From PHAA01 sp963665865 (lineage in GTDB: Bacteria > Bacillota > Syntrophomonadia > Syntrophomonadales > Syntrophomonadaceae), in contig CAXXWF010000001.1 in NCBI GenBank assembly GCA_963665865.2, positions 682,001 through 746,000 of the forward strand: a DNA stretch of 64,000 bases, read 5' to 3'. Both the position numbers and the translations under genes were made by a program. Positions 40,747 through 49,067 of this stretch are shown in pieces; within the stretch, counting starts at the first letter, position 1, and each line of letters starts with the position of its first letter. The notes beneath the pieces were generated by a model. The model was not told the origin of the DNA and made no database searches. It worked only from the letters and a program-made list of their open reading frames with translations.

Positions 40747-43038
40747 ATGCACAAAACCTGGCCTTTAATATTTGTTAGTTTTGCCAGTGGTATTGGGTTG
40801 GCCTGCTGTAAAGGCTGGCTTTTACTGTTGCTCCTAGTTATTCTATTCCTAATAGCTGCCGCCATCTATCCGACCTACCGTTCCAAAATACTATGGATCG
40901 TTATCATAATTGGGGTTGGAATGGGCTATTATGATTTTCTATCCTTAAAATCTCCGCTGGAACTGCCATCTCAAGAAGCTGCTCAGCTTACCGGCATAGT
41001 GCAGGATATACCTTATTATGACGGGCAAAATACCAGCTTCACTCTAAAGACCGACATGCCTTCCCCCTACCAGAAGAAAATCAGGATAGTCTGCCTTTAT
41101 CAATGTCGATTTAACCGGGGAGATTTGGTGAAACTGCAGGGTGATTTGAAGCCACCGACCAAACCTGGCAATCCGGGAGAGTTTGATTATCCCAGCTATC
41201 TTGCTTATCAAGGAATTTATTATAATCTCACGGTCAAGTCCGCCACTCAAGCTAAGCTTATAAACCCGGTAAAGGGGCCAATTAAATGGATTGATGCATT
41301 TCGCAGCCAGGCTGAGCAGCTGACCCAAAATGCTCTGTCTAAGCCAGAAGCGGCCGTTTTGTTGGGGATGCTGCTGGGCGGACGGGCGGGCGTGGAACAG
41401 GAACAGTACAGCGATTTTCAAAAGACAGGGATTGTGCATCTCTTCTCGGTGGGCGGGCTGCATGTAGGATTCTTACTGGTTGTGGTAGGCTGGCTGACTT
41501 CCCTCATCAGGTTGGGTACCCGCGGCAAATTCTGGGCAGGGGTCTTTATCTTACTGGTCTATGGAACCATGGTGGCCTGGCCAGCGCCTGTAATTCGCGC
41601 CGTGATAATGGGTGTCCTGGGTCTGTTGGTCTACTACAGCGGCCGCGAGAACAGTCTGCTTAATGCCCTGGCCATTTCCGGCTTGGTCATCCTCCTCATT
41701 AGCCCGGATAACCTTTTCAACCTGAGTTTTCAGTTTACTATACTGGCTAGCTGGGGCCTAATATACCTATTCCCTTTGGTCAAGGAAAGGCTGCCTTATA
41801 AAGGCTGGGGGTGGGATATGATCCTGATTCCTATTTGTGCAGAGGTGGCCGTTCTGCCCCTGGTAGCTTATTATTTTAATCTGTTTACACCAATTTCTCT
41901 ATTCACCAACATCTTGATTACCTATCTAGCAGGCGGGGCAGTTATTTTAGGATTTATTGCTTTCTTATTGGCTGCATTCCTGCCTTTTTTGGCCACCTTG
42001 CTTCTCTATCCGGCGGGTCTATTTATAGAATTGATTTTATTAATTGTCCAGTGGACCAAAATGCTGCCAGGCGCTTATATATGGGTAGCCACTCCGGCGG
42101 TGGGTATGATCGCCTTATATTACATAGCCATATTTGCGGGCATCCTCGGTTTGAAAAAACCATCCCAACGAAGATATGTTTCATCAGCCATCATACTGCT
42201 GATGATATTCATGATCTGTCTCCTGCTTCCGGGCAGTTACTATGATCGAGGTATCCTACAAATCGTATTTATTGATGTCGGTCAGGGCGATTCTATACTA
42301 ATAAAGACTCCCCAGGGCAAATTTGTCCTAGTGGATGGAGGGGGGAGTCAATTCTATGACGTTGCGGCCAAAAAACTGCTGCCCTATCTGCATTATCGTG
42401 GTATACGCTACTTAGACATGATCATTAATACCCACCCGGATATTGACCATGAAAAAGGACTGGAGAGTGTGGCCGAGCAGATTGAAGTTAATTGTCTGGG
42501 ACTGCCCGCTAGTATTTCTACCTGTAAGGAATACCAGCCTCTGCGAGACATGGCGGCCCGGCGCAATATACCGGTATTCAGTCTGGGAGCAGGACAATAC
42601 CTCAATTTGGAAAACGGTGTTCAGATAAAAGTTCTGCATCCGGAACGGGATTTGTACGATGGCCAGGCTTTAAACCAGGAATCTGTGGTCTTGCAGGTGA
42701 GGTACGGGGAATTTTCAGCTCTCCTAACTGGGGATATACCCAGTGAAGTCATTCCCCAAGTTCTTGCGAAAGTGGACTTGCCGATAAGTGTTGTGAAGGT
42801 ACCTCATCATGGCAGCAAAGGTTCGCTGTCGCCAGGTTTCTATCAAAAGCTGCACCCGCGTTTAGCCGTAATCTCAGTGGCTGCCAACAATCCTTTCGGA
42901 CATCCTAATCCCTCTGTTTTAGAAGCTCTGGCCCAGGCCCAGGTTGAAGTTTTACGTACTGATCAGGACGGTGCGGTGATGGTAAGCACAGACGGAAAGA
43001 ACTTGATGATAAGTAGGACGAAAAACAGCAGTAATTAA
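40747..43038 (+). CDS. comEC: DNA uptake channel ComEC/Rec2
   Basis: 763 residues. The N-terminal helices and an OB-like DUF4131 domain (~30-190) come first. The Competence domain (~200-480: FSVGGLHVGFLLVVVGWL, FNLSFQFTILASWGLIYLFP) has many membrane helices. The C-terminal metallo-beta-lactamase domain (~500-763) has DVGQGDSILIKTPQGKFVLV, NTHPDIDHEKG, VPHHGSKGS and TDQDGAVMVST. ComEC carries single-stranded DNA through the membrane, and its lactamase-like domain is thought to degrade one strand. A diverged partial copy of its 3' end lies at 60138-60552. Confidence 0.95.
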   Translation: MHKTWPLIFVSFASGIGLACCKGWLLLLLLVILFLIAAAIYPTYRSKILWIVIIIGVGMGYYDFLSLKSPLELPSQEAAQLTGIVQDIPYYDGQNTSFTLKTDMPSPYQKKIRIVCLYQCRFNRGDLVKLQGDLKPPTKPGNPGEFDYPSYLAYQGIYYNLTVKSATQAKLINPVKGPIKWIDAFRSQAEQLTQNALSKPEAAVLLGMLLGGRAGVEQEQYSDFQKTGIVHLFSVGGLHVGFLLVVVGWLTSLIRLGTRGKFWAGVFILLVYGTMVAWPAPVIRAVIMGVLGLLVYYSGRENSLLNALAISGLVILLISPDNLFNLSFQFTILASWGLIYLFPLVKERLPYKGWGWDMILIPICAEVAVLPLVAYYFNLFTPISLFTNILITYLAGGAVILGFIAFLLAAFLPFLATLLLYPAGLFIELILLIVQWTKMLPGAYIWVATPAVGMIALYYIAIFAGILGLKKPSQRRYVSSAIILLMIFMICLLLPGSYYDRGILQIVFIDVGQGDSILIKTPQGKFVLVDGGGSQFYDVAAKKLLPYLHYRGIRYLDMIINTHPDIDHEKGLESVAEQIEVNCLGLPASISTCKEYQPLRDMAARRNIPVFSLGAGQYLNLENGVQIKVLHPERDLYDGQALNQESVVLQVRYGEFSALLTGDIPSEVIPQVLAKVDLPISVVKVPHHGSKGSLSPGFYQKLHPRLAVISVAANNPFGHPNPSVLEALAQAQVEVLRTDQDGAVMVSTDGKNLMISRTKNSSN

Positions 43039-43128
43039 GGTTTTTTACCATAACAAAACCTCCAAGCAGATGTAGAATAAGCATCTGTTTGAAGCTTTAT
43101 ACAAAATCTAAACTTTCTCTTATTGTTG

Positions 43129-44196
43129 CTAATTTTCATAAATATGGAGAAAGTATTCCATCAGGAACTTATAGTGCCGACTTCGAATACGACGTGCAAC
43201 AAAAGCTTCAGGCCTTGAACTAACCTCAATAATCCATACTTTCCCATACGTATCTATTCCAATATCGATAGACAGGACTGCTAACGGCAATCCCAATTTT
43301 CTTTCTAAAACTATGGGAACATGATTTAATATGTGTTTTAATTGCCAGTTAATGCTGTTCTTAAAGTCATCAGACCCCTTAGATATTTTATCAAGGGCTT
43401 TTTTAACTGATAATCTTGTTCCATAAACAATGCCTGTTGTTACAAAGCGTCCGCTTACCGCTAACCTGGCCTCCCCCCCGGTATACACCCAATCTCCATT
43501 GCCGTCTTTTTGAACTTGGATGCGGAAATCAAGGACTCGACCATCCACCCTACATAGATTAATACCCTTTTGTACCGTGTAGCTATGACGATTCTTGATG
43601 GATATACGCAATTGTCTCCATAGGTCTCTGAAGCGTATATGTTTTTCCCAGCTTGGTGGAGCACCCGTTGCTTGACTAAATCTATAAATATTAGGGGTTC
43701 GTATTACCTTGAAAATACCTCTCGCTGCATTGTTTCTCCTGGGTTTAAGAAAGACTACTGATCCCTGGTCTAAATAATCTCTAAGATTAGCGTAAGATAA
43801 TAATCTCGTCGGAGGAACGACATCCACAGTAGTGGGGTCGTTTAATAGGGCATTATAAACTTCCCATTTATCAAAAAATCTTTCATTTAATAATTTAACA
43901 TTGGGATCATTACGAAATCTTGTTAATAACTTTTTTACTCGAGGTTGTAATTCGTGTGCTCGACGGTGAATTCTATTATAAATAATATCTGGAAAAGCGA
44001 AAGTCCTTCTTCGCCAAAACCCCTTTTTAGCAGTAATTGAGATGAAGACATAGCCTTTAATATTCGTATTTTTCCAATTAACATCTTCCGGAAAAAAGAG
44101 AAACATTTCTGTTCCATGCTTTTTTGCCATGGCAAACTTCTCTTTAATAGTTTTTATTTCTGTGTTCATCAAAGAGCTAGTTCTGGGACGTGCCAT
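43129..44196 (-). CDS. YheC/YheD-type ATP-grasp spore-coat-associated protein
   Basis: Up to 355 residues; none of the ATGs at 44196 and 44169 has a good ribosome site, so the start is uncertain. The ATP-grasp fold shows VVFLKPRRNNAARGIFKVIR (~150), YTVQKGINLCRVDGRVLDFR, GGEARLAVSGRFVT and the metal/ATP loop VLSIDIGIDTYGKVWIIEVS with SRPE (~315). These proteins are linked to the coat of Bacillus endospores; the ligated substrate is unknown. It supports a spore-forming host. It converges with comEC. Confidence 0.85.
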   Translation of the reverse strand: MARPRTSSLMNTEIKTIKEKFAMAKKHGTEMFLFFPEDVNWKNTNIKGYVFISITAKKGFWRRRTFAFPDIIYNRIHRRAHELQPRVKKLLTRFRNDPNVKLLNERFFDKWEVYNALLNDPTTVDVVPPTRLLSYANLRDYLDQGSVVFLKPRRNNAARGIFKVIRTPNIYRFSQATGAPPSWEKHIRFRDLWRQLRISIKNRHSYTVQKGINLCRVDGRVLDFRIQVQKDGNGDWVYTGGEARLAVSGRFVTTGIVYGTRLSVKKALDKISKGSDDFKNSINWQLKHILNHVPIVLERKLGLPLAVLSIDIGIDTYGKVWIIEVSSRPEAFVARRIRSRHYKFLMEYFLHIYEN

Positions 44197-44572
44197 TGTT
44201 GATAAGATGCCAACCGTTGGTCAACAGATAATCTCCTCTCACTAACCATCCAATAATCTAAGCAAATGAGTTTTTGTAATCCAAACTATAGCCATCAGGT
44301 ATTCACCTAATATAATATATGCCAAGCAAGAGACAGATTTGCACACTGTGTGAATTGCACTGTAGCAAAGAAATAATATAAAGGGAGCATCATCCTTGTT
44401 TCTTTGAAGATTGGTAACGGGCGGAGGGTAAGGCACATAAATTCACTATATTAAAGAGTTATTTAACAATAATAAAGAAAGCCAGACGCGTGCCTCACAT
44501 GGAAAAAATTACTTGTTTATTTCTTTAATGGTTCAGTAAAATAAGTTCAAGACAAGAAAGGAGGCGTTAAAT

Positions 44573-44767
44573 ATGGATAGTATTTCCCATATACACCAGC
44601 ACAGTCATTCCGAAGTCTATCACAAACATCCCCATGAGCATGAAGGGAAAATGCATGAGCATGAGCATACCCATGAAGCTTATACGCATGAACATGAGCA
44701 TGATCACGACTCTGGCAAGGAACTGGAACACGCTCATACCCATCACGAGCACCAGCATATCTATTAA
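44573..44767 (+). CDS. His-rich small metal-binding peptide
   Basis: 64 residues, ATG 44573 behind AAAGGAGG. About a third of the residues are His, with Glu nearly as common, in repeated HEH and HTH steps (HEHEHTHEAYTHEHEHDHDS; EHAHTHHEHQHIY). There is no signal peptide. Such peptides (Hpn-like) store or buffer Ni, Zn or Co. Close by are a CooT-like protein, a Ni/peptide ABC system and cbi genes, which favour Ni or Co. A small terminator follows. Confidence 0.75.
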   Translation: MDSISHIHQHSHSEVYHKHPHEHEGKMHEHEHTHEAYTHEHEHDHDSGKELEHAHTHHEHQHIY

Positions 44768-44787
44768 GGAATCATTGCCCGGCAATC

Positions 44788-44820
44788 AAAATGGAGTCTG
44801 CGAAAGGAATCCATTTTGCT
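44788..44820 (+). terminator. Terminator of the His-rich gene
   Basis: AAAATGGA and TCCATTTT pair around a 14-base loop, followed by GCTTTG; a modest terminator 20 bp after the stop. Confidence 0.5.
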
Positions 44821-44980
44821 TTGTCCGCCTATTGGTGAAATTGGATTATTTCTTATGATCCTGCTCTAGATATCTCTGTTATCGTGATTCTTGGGATTAT
44901 AAGACGTCAGTATGAAATCAATGAACCCCCGGTGGGGTTGGATAAATAGCGATCCTCTTTCCCGGCAAGCAAAAATATAA

Positions 44981-45115
44981 ATTATCGTAGAAATAATAAT
45001 AAACCTTGCTGACAGCTATGATGCAATGACCAGTGAACCATACCGAAAGGCTTTGCGTGAAGAAAAAGTCCTTGCAGTATACATTTTTAAAAAAATAGAA
45101 TATAATGTGGTTTAA
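44981..45115 (+). pseudogene. HD-GYP domain, remnant
   Basis: The frame reads NLADSYDAMTSEPYRKALRE, then EKVLAVYIF and stops at 45115. DSYDAMTS..YRKAL is the well-conserved end of HD-GYP cyclic-di-GMP phosphodiesterase domains (one Arg of RPYRKA is missing). The catalytic HD and GYP motifs and any start are absent. Its 5' edge carries AATTATCGTAGAAATAA, a 17-mer found again at 59973, next to other debris. The rest of 44821-45326 shows no gene. Confidence 0.6.
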
Positions 45116-45326
45116 TAAGTGAACTAGGAAAGTTCACGAAGATATTGTTCTAAGAAGTATCAAAGTAATAGTTAGCCATGAAGGTTGAACAGACTGCAGG
45201 AGCGGTCATTCGGCTTTTGTGGCTTTGTTTTTTTGAGGTAGAAGATTAATAAGTCAAGATGATTATGTGGCTAAAAACGGTAGCATTTCACGGCCACTGT
45301 CGTTCAAAAAGGGGTGGAGGGAAAGT

Positions 45327-45764
45327 TTGAGGGTAGCGGTAGTAGATGCTCAGGGAGGCGGAATTGGGAGAATAATTGTAGAGAAGCTACGCCAGGAAAT
45401 GGGGGATTCTTGTCATATCATCGGGCTAGGGACCAATGCCATAGCCTCTTCCATTATGTTAAAAGCCGGTGCCAATGAGGGAGCCAGTGGTGAAAATGCG
45501 GTGGCTTACAGTGTTGCTAAGGTCGACGTGATTGTGGGTTCTATTGCCATTATTGCAGCACATTCCTATTTAGGTGAACTCACCCCGCGTATGGCAGAAG
45601 CCATTGCTTCAGCAGACGCTCTGAAGGTGCTCATGCCTATAAACCGTTTCGGCATAGAAATTAGTGGTGAGATCGATGAGCCATTGCCTTTGCAGGTCAG
45701 CCGTTTGGTAAATCGGGTCAGGCAGATATATGATAGCAAGAAATCAAGAACTTTTAAAAAATAG
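45327..45764 (+). CDS. DUF3842 family protein
   Basis: About 145 residues from TTG 45327 behind GGAGGG; the longer frame from 45267 lacks family-like sequence. It begins LRVAVVDAQGGGIGRIIVEK and continues IIGLGTNAIASSIMLKAGAN, then VGSIAIIAAHSYLGELTPRM and ending MPINRFGIEISGE. This Rossmann-like GGGIGR start and the rest match DUF3842, found in anaerobic Firmicutes, often beside CooT/metal genes. The function is unknown. It lies 138 bp ahead of the CooT-like fusion gene. Confidence 0.85.
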   Translation: MRVAVVDAQGGGIGRIIVEKLRQEMGDSCHIIGLGTNAIASSIMLKAGANEGASGENAVAYSVAKVDVIVGSIAIIAAHSYLGELTPRMAEAIASADALKVLMPINRFGIEISGEIDEPLPLQVSRLVNRVRQIYDSKKSRTFKK

Positions 45765-45902
45765 ATTGTTATTTTTTAAAAGGGTTATATATCCTACAGT
45801 GCACGGTGCGGTCTGCGGAGAAGGGGTAATGAAGTCGCGTGCTACCAGGACTGGGCAAGGGCTTATCTGCCCTACCTGAGCAAAAAGGATGGAGGTATGC
45901 AA

Positions 45903-46703
45903 ATGTGTGAAGCTAAAGTTTATATAAACCGGGGGGGCCAGGAGGAACTACTCATGGAGAGCGTGGATCGGATAGTTCCAGGTGAAGACCACAGTATTTT
46001 TATGGAAAACATTTTCGGAGAACGCCGGATAATTAAAGCCCGGATCAAGGAAATGGAATTGGTACATCACCGTATTTTGCTTGAAGATATAGGAGAAGAA
46101 TCTGAAGGCCATCACCTGGAGCTGTGGCTGGAACCGGATACGGATCATGGCCATTTCCATCCCGGGGAAGAAGTTAGGTTGAAGCTAAATAAGGGCTACA
46201 ATATGAGTACTGACAGCGAAGCCCGATATTTGGACGCCCAAGCTTTTTTGGTCAATGAAGGGGTAGTGCAAGAGGTCGAGATACATGACCATCACGGAAC
46301 CATGGAGATTATCCTTAACCAACAACTAGATGGTTTGGTGCAGGTATATGTGCGCGAGCAAGGGGATCAGGAACGATATGCCATCATCCTTGTGGAGGTT
46401 GGTCATCATCACCATCATCGGATGAAAGCCGCCGGTCTTCCCCTGGAAATTGTCCCCTGTGACTACAGCCATGCGCGGTTGGGAGAAAGCTACGAAATAC
46501 GAGTGCTGAAAGAGGGCCAACCCCTGGCCGGAGTAGAAGTGCGGGCGACCTATAGCAGCACCCAAAATCGGGATTGCCCGCACCGTTTGATCACAGATGA
46601 AGAGGGGCGCGCGCGGTTGTTTCTTACCGCACGTGGTAATTACCTTTTTTCGGTGACTGATGAAAATATAATTAGCACTTTTACACTTATAAAGAGTTTC
46701 TAA
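45903..46703 (+). CDS. CooT-like domain fused to a DUF4198-like domain; putative Ni-binding protein
   Basis: About 266 residues from ATG 45903, six bases after GGAGGT. The first ~65 residues (MCEAKVYINRGGQEELLMES, VDRIVPGED, then EMELVHHRILLED) match CooT, a small Ni-binding protein of CO dehydrogenase maturation whose N-terminal Met-Cys region is implicated in binding. The rest has two Ig-like parts with HGHFHPGEEVRLKL, EVGHHHHHRMKAAGLPLEIV and LKEGQPLAGVEVRATYSS, the pattern of DUF4198 (NikM/NikK-like Ni-uptake accessory proteins). No signal peptide is seen, which is odd for DUF4198. Its position just before the ABC operon supports Ni or Co handling. Confidence 0.7.
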   Translation: MCEAKVYINRGGQEELLMESVDRIVPGEDHSIFMENIFGERRIIKARIKEMELVHHRILLEDIGEESEGHHLELWLEPDTDHGHFHPGEEVRLKLNKGYNMSTDSEARYLDAQAFLVNEGVVQEVEIHDHHGTMEIILNQQLDGLVQVYVREQGDQERYAIILVEVGHHHHHRMKAAGLPLEIVPCDYSHARLGESYEIRVLKEGQPLAGVEVRATYSSTQNRDCPHRLITDEEGRARLFLTARGNYLFSVTDENIISTFTLIKSF

Positions 46704-47132
46704 ATAACTTGATATCATGCCTCAAGTTATTAGCTGGTGAATGAAGAGGGGATTTATAACCCGCTGCTTGCAGTCTATAACTTTGATACAATAAATATTC
46801 TTAGTTTGAAGCAGGAATAATTACCAGGATAGCGGATAGTTGAATAATAATAGGCACTATGAAGGTGCTTATGAGTTTTGGAATTGACTTAGTGATTTGT
46901 CCCGATAAAAGATAAATGCATAGTAATTAATCATACCATGAAGGTGTTGGGCGGATTTAGTAACCGCCGATACGGTTCGTGGTTTTTTGTGCTTGTTATT
47001 CGCAGGAGAATCTTAATTCGCCCGGGATATGATTGTGAGCCATGGTTTGTTTGCATGGGAACAAAGCCGGTATTAAGGCAGCTTGAAGAACAAGGTGTGT
47101 TTTCAGGTGTAAATGAAAGGGAATGGTGTTGC
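46704..47132 (+). other. Leader region before the Ni/peptide ABC operon
   Basis: No gene or known riboswitch is recognised. The phrase ATGAAGGTG occurs twice (about 46860 and 46938), and GGCGGATTTAGTAACCGCC (46952-46970) forms a hairpin. From 46938 a frame stays open into the permease gene, but its residues have no membrane-protein character, so it is treated as leader. A regulatory RNA is possible. Confidence 0.35.
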
Positions 47133-48152
47133 TTGAATCAAAAGGCAATGATTATCAAAAAGATAATTAGAAGAACATTAGGGCTACTACTTACTATGTT
47201 AATACTGTCTGTTGGTGTTTTTTATTTAGCACGGCTTGCTCCTGGCGATCCGCTGCAATCTTTTTACGGCGATGCGGTTGAATCCATGAACACACAGGAA
47301 CTGGATGCTGCAAGGGTACGTTTAGGTCTGGATGGCCCGATATATGCTCAATACCTAAAATGGATAGACCAAGCTTTACAAGGTGATTTTGGCCTATCAC
47401 TGAAATACAAGACACCGGCGCTGGATGTTGTTTCCCCCTTGATCGGAAACACATTGATTCTCGGCAGCACAGCATATATCCTGGTTTTCGCTTTAGCCAC
47501 TCTCCTTGCTTTGTTTTGCGCAATGCATGAAGATTCCCTGCTGGATAGAATCATCTGCAAGGTAGGAACTGCAGCCTATTATATACCACCGTTTTGGCTG
47601 GGCGTGGTTCTAGTATTGATTTTTAGTATCAATCTTCGCTGGCTGCCAAGCAGCGGGGCTTATGATATCGGCAAATCGGGCGACATTTTAAATCGAATAA
47701 GGCATATGATTTTACCGCTGATCGTTATGATACTAAGCCACCTGTGGTATTACGCCTACATGATAAGAAATAAGCTTTTGGATGAAGTACGCAAAGATTA
47801 TGTGCTTCTGGCTAAATCCAAGGGCTGCACAAAACCTGAAATCGTTTTTAAGCATTGTTTACGCAATGTTGCACCGACTATCGTCAGCATAATGGCCATT
47901 TCGATACCTCATGTATTGAGTGGAACCTATATTGCAGAGTCAGTATTCAATTATCCTGGTATTGGGGCTCTTTCCATTCAAAGTGCAAAATATCACGATT
48001 ACAATTTATTGATGCTGGTTGTTTTAATTACCGGCTTACTGGTTGTTTCGACCAGTATCATTGCGCAGTCGATAAATGAAGTTATTGACCCACGAATGAA
48101 ATTGACGGAGGTGTCATCATGGCGGGAACCAACAGCGAGCAGTTCGTTATAG
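47133..48152 (+). CDS. Ni/oligopeptide ABC transporter permease (NikB/DppB-like)
   Basis: About 339 residues from TTG 47133; ATG 47148 is also possible. The classical start is followed by IIRRTLGLLLTMLILSVGVF and LARLAPGDP, then the periplasmic part (RLGLDGPIYAQYLKWIDQAL, QGDFGLSL). Five further helices follow, with the coupling loop EVRKDYVLLAKSKGCTKPEI and AESVFNYPGIGALS. This is the DppB/NikB family. Its end overlaps the next permease by 34 bp. In the metal gene neighbourhood, Ni (perhaps with a chelator) is a better guess than peptide. Confidence 0.85.
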   Translation: MNQKAMIIKKIIRRTLGLLLTMLILSVGVFYLARLAPGDPLQSFYGDAVESMNTQELDAARVRLGLDGPIYAQYLKWIDQALQGDFGLSLKYKTPALDVVSPLIGNTLILGSTAYILVFALATLLALFCAMHEDSLLDRIICKVGTAAYYIPPFWLGVVLVLIFSINLRWLPSSGAYDIGKSGDILNRIRHMILPLIVMILSHLWYYAYMIRNKLLDEVRKDYVLLAKSKGCTKPEIVFKHCLRNVAPTIVSIMAISIPHVLSGTYIAESVFNYPGIGALSIQSAKYHDYNLLMLVVLITGLLVVSTSIIAQSINEVIDPRMKLTEVSSWREPTASSSL

Positions 48153-49024
48153 TTGGCACCAACTACAAGCTACACCCACTTGAAGCGAAAAAACTATCTT
48201 TTAAGGATAGATTAAAGGGAAAACCGATTATATCAATTCTCATTCTCAGTATTATCGTATTGGGGTGTCTTTTTGCAGAGAAGGTATATAACCATGACCC
48301 GACCGGGTTCTATTTGCAAAATCTGAGTGAAGCGCCAAATTCGGAATTCTATTTCGGAACGGACTCGTTGGGGCGCGATATCTTTTCCATGATCTGGTAT
48401 GGTGGTCGAGCCTCGATTATCATTGGTCTGCTGAGCATGACTATTATTACGGTGATAGGTGTTGTATACGGTTGTATTAGCGGTACCGCCAATTCACACA
48501 TTGACGCTGTCATGATGCGTGTTCCGGAGCTCATTAACAGTATTCCAATATTGTTGCTGGTATTACTGCTTACATCGGTTATGGGAACGCAGAATATTAT
48601 GAAAATATCATTTGTCATCGGCGTGACTGGCTGGTGCGCCTTGGCGCGAATCGTACGCAGTGAAGTCAGGCAGATACGGAGCAGTGAATACATCCTGGCC
48701 GCACGATGCATGGGAGGAAGCTTCCTGCATACGATGCACAGACATCTAATACCAAATTTGGTTTCTACCATTATGTTTGTGGTTGTCTCCAGTATAAGTT
48801 CCAGCATGTCAATGGAGTCTACGCTTAGTTTTCTTGGTCTGGGTCTTCCCGTGGACGTGATTTCCTGGGGCAGTATGCTTTCTCTAGCCAACAAAGCGCT
48901 GCTATTAAATACTTGGTGGGTCATAGTAATCCCTGGTGTGTTTTTAATAATAACTTTAGTGTGTATTGCAAATATTGCATATTTCTTCCGAAGGGAAACA
49001 AACAAACGGGAAAGTATTCTATAA
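48119..49024 (+). CDS. Ni/oligopeptide ABC transporter permease (NikC/DppC-like)
   Basis: 301 residues, ATG 48119 behind GGAGGTG. The first helix (IISILILSIIVLGCLFAEKV) is followed by the DppC hallmark FYFGTDSLGRDIFSMIWYGG. Six helices then surround the coupling loop SEYILAARCMGGSFLHTMHR and HLIPN. It pairs with the NikB-like protein as the second membrane subunit. The overlap with the previous gene argues for coupled translation. Confidence 0.9.
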   Translation: MAGTNSEQFVIVGTNYKLHPLEAKKLSFKDRLKGKPIISILILSIIVLGCLFAEKVYNHDPTGFYLQNLSEAPNSEFYFGTDSLGRDIFSMIWYGGRASIIIGLLSMTIITVIGVVYGCISGTANSHIDAVMMRVPELINSIPILLLVLLLTSVMGTQNIMKISFVIGVTGWCALARIVRSEVRQIRSSEYILAARCMGGSFLHTMHRHLIPNLVSTIMFVVVSSISSSMSMESTLSFLGLGLPVDVISWGSMLSLANKALLLNTWWVIVIPGVFLIITLVCIANIAYFFRRETNKRESIL

Positions 49025-49067
49025 ACGGCAATTGCCTTTAGAATAATAAAATTATAGGAGGAATTTT

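Noticed and set aside
44567..44785. Minus-strand Met-rich frame opposite the His-rich gene
   Set aside because: CAT/ATG codon symmetry makes His-rich genes yield Met-rich shadows; the plus strand has the AAAGGAGG site.
46938..47132. N-terminal extension of the NikB-like permease
   Set aside because: The first ~65 residues lack membrane character and family similarity; permease homology begins at the TTG/ATG near 47133-47148.
48349..49005. 218-codon minus-strand frame
   Set aside because: It is antisense to a NikC/DppC-like permease with clear motifs and has no domain of its own.
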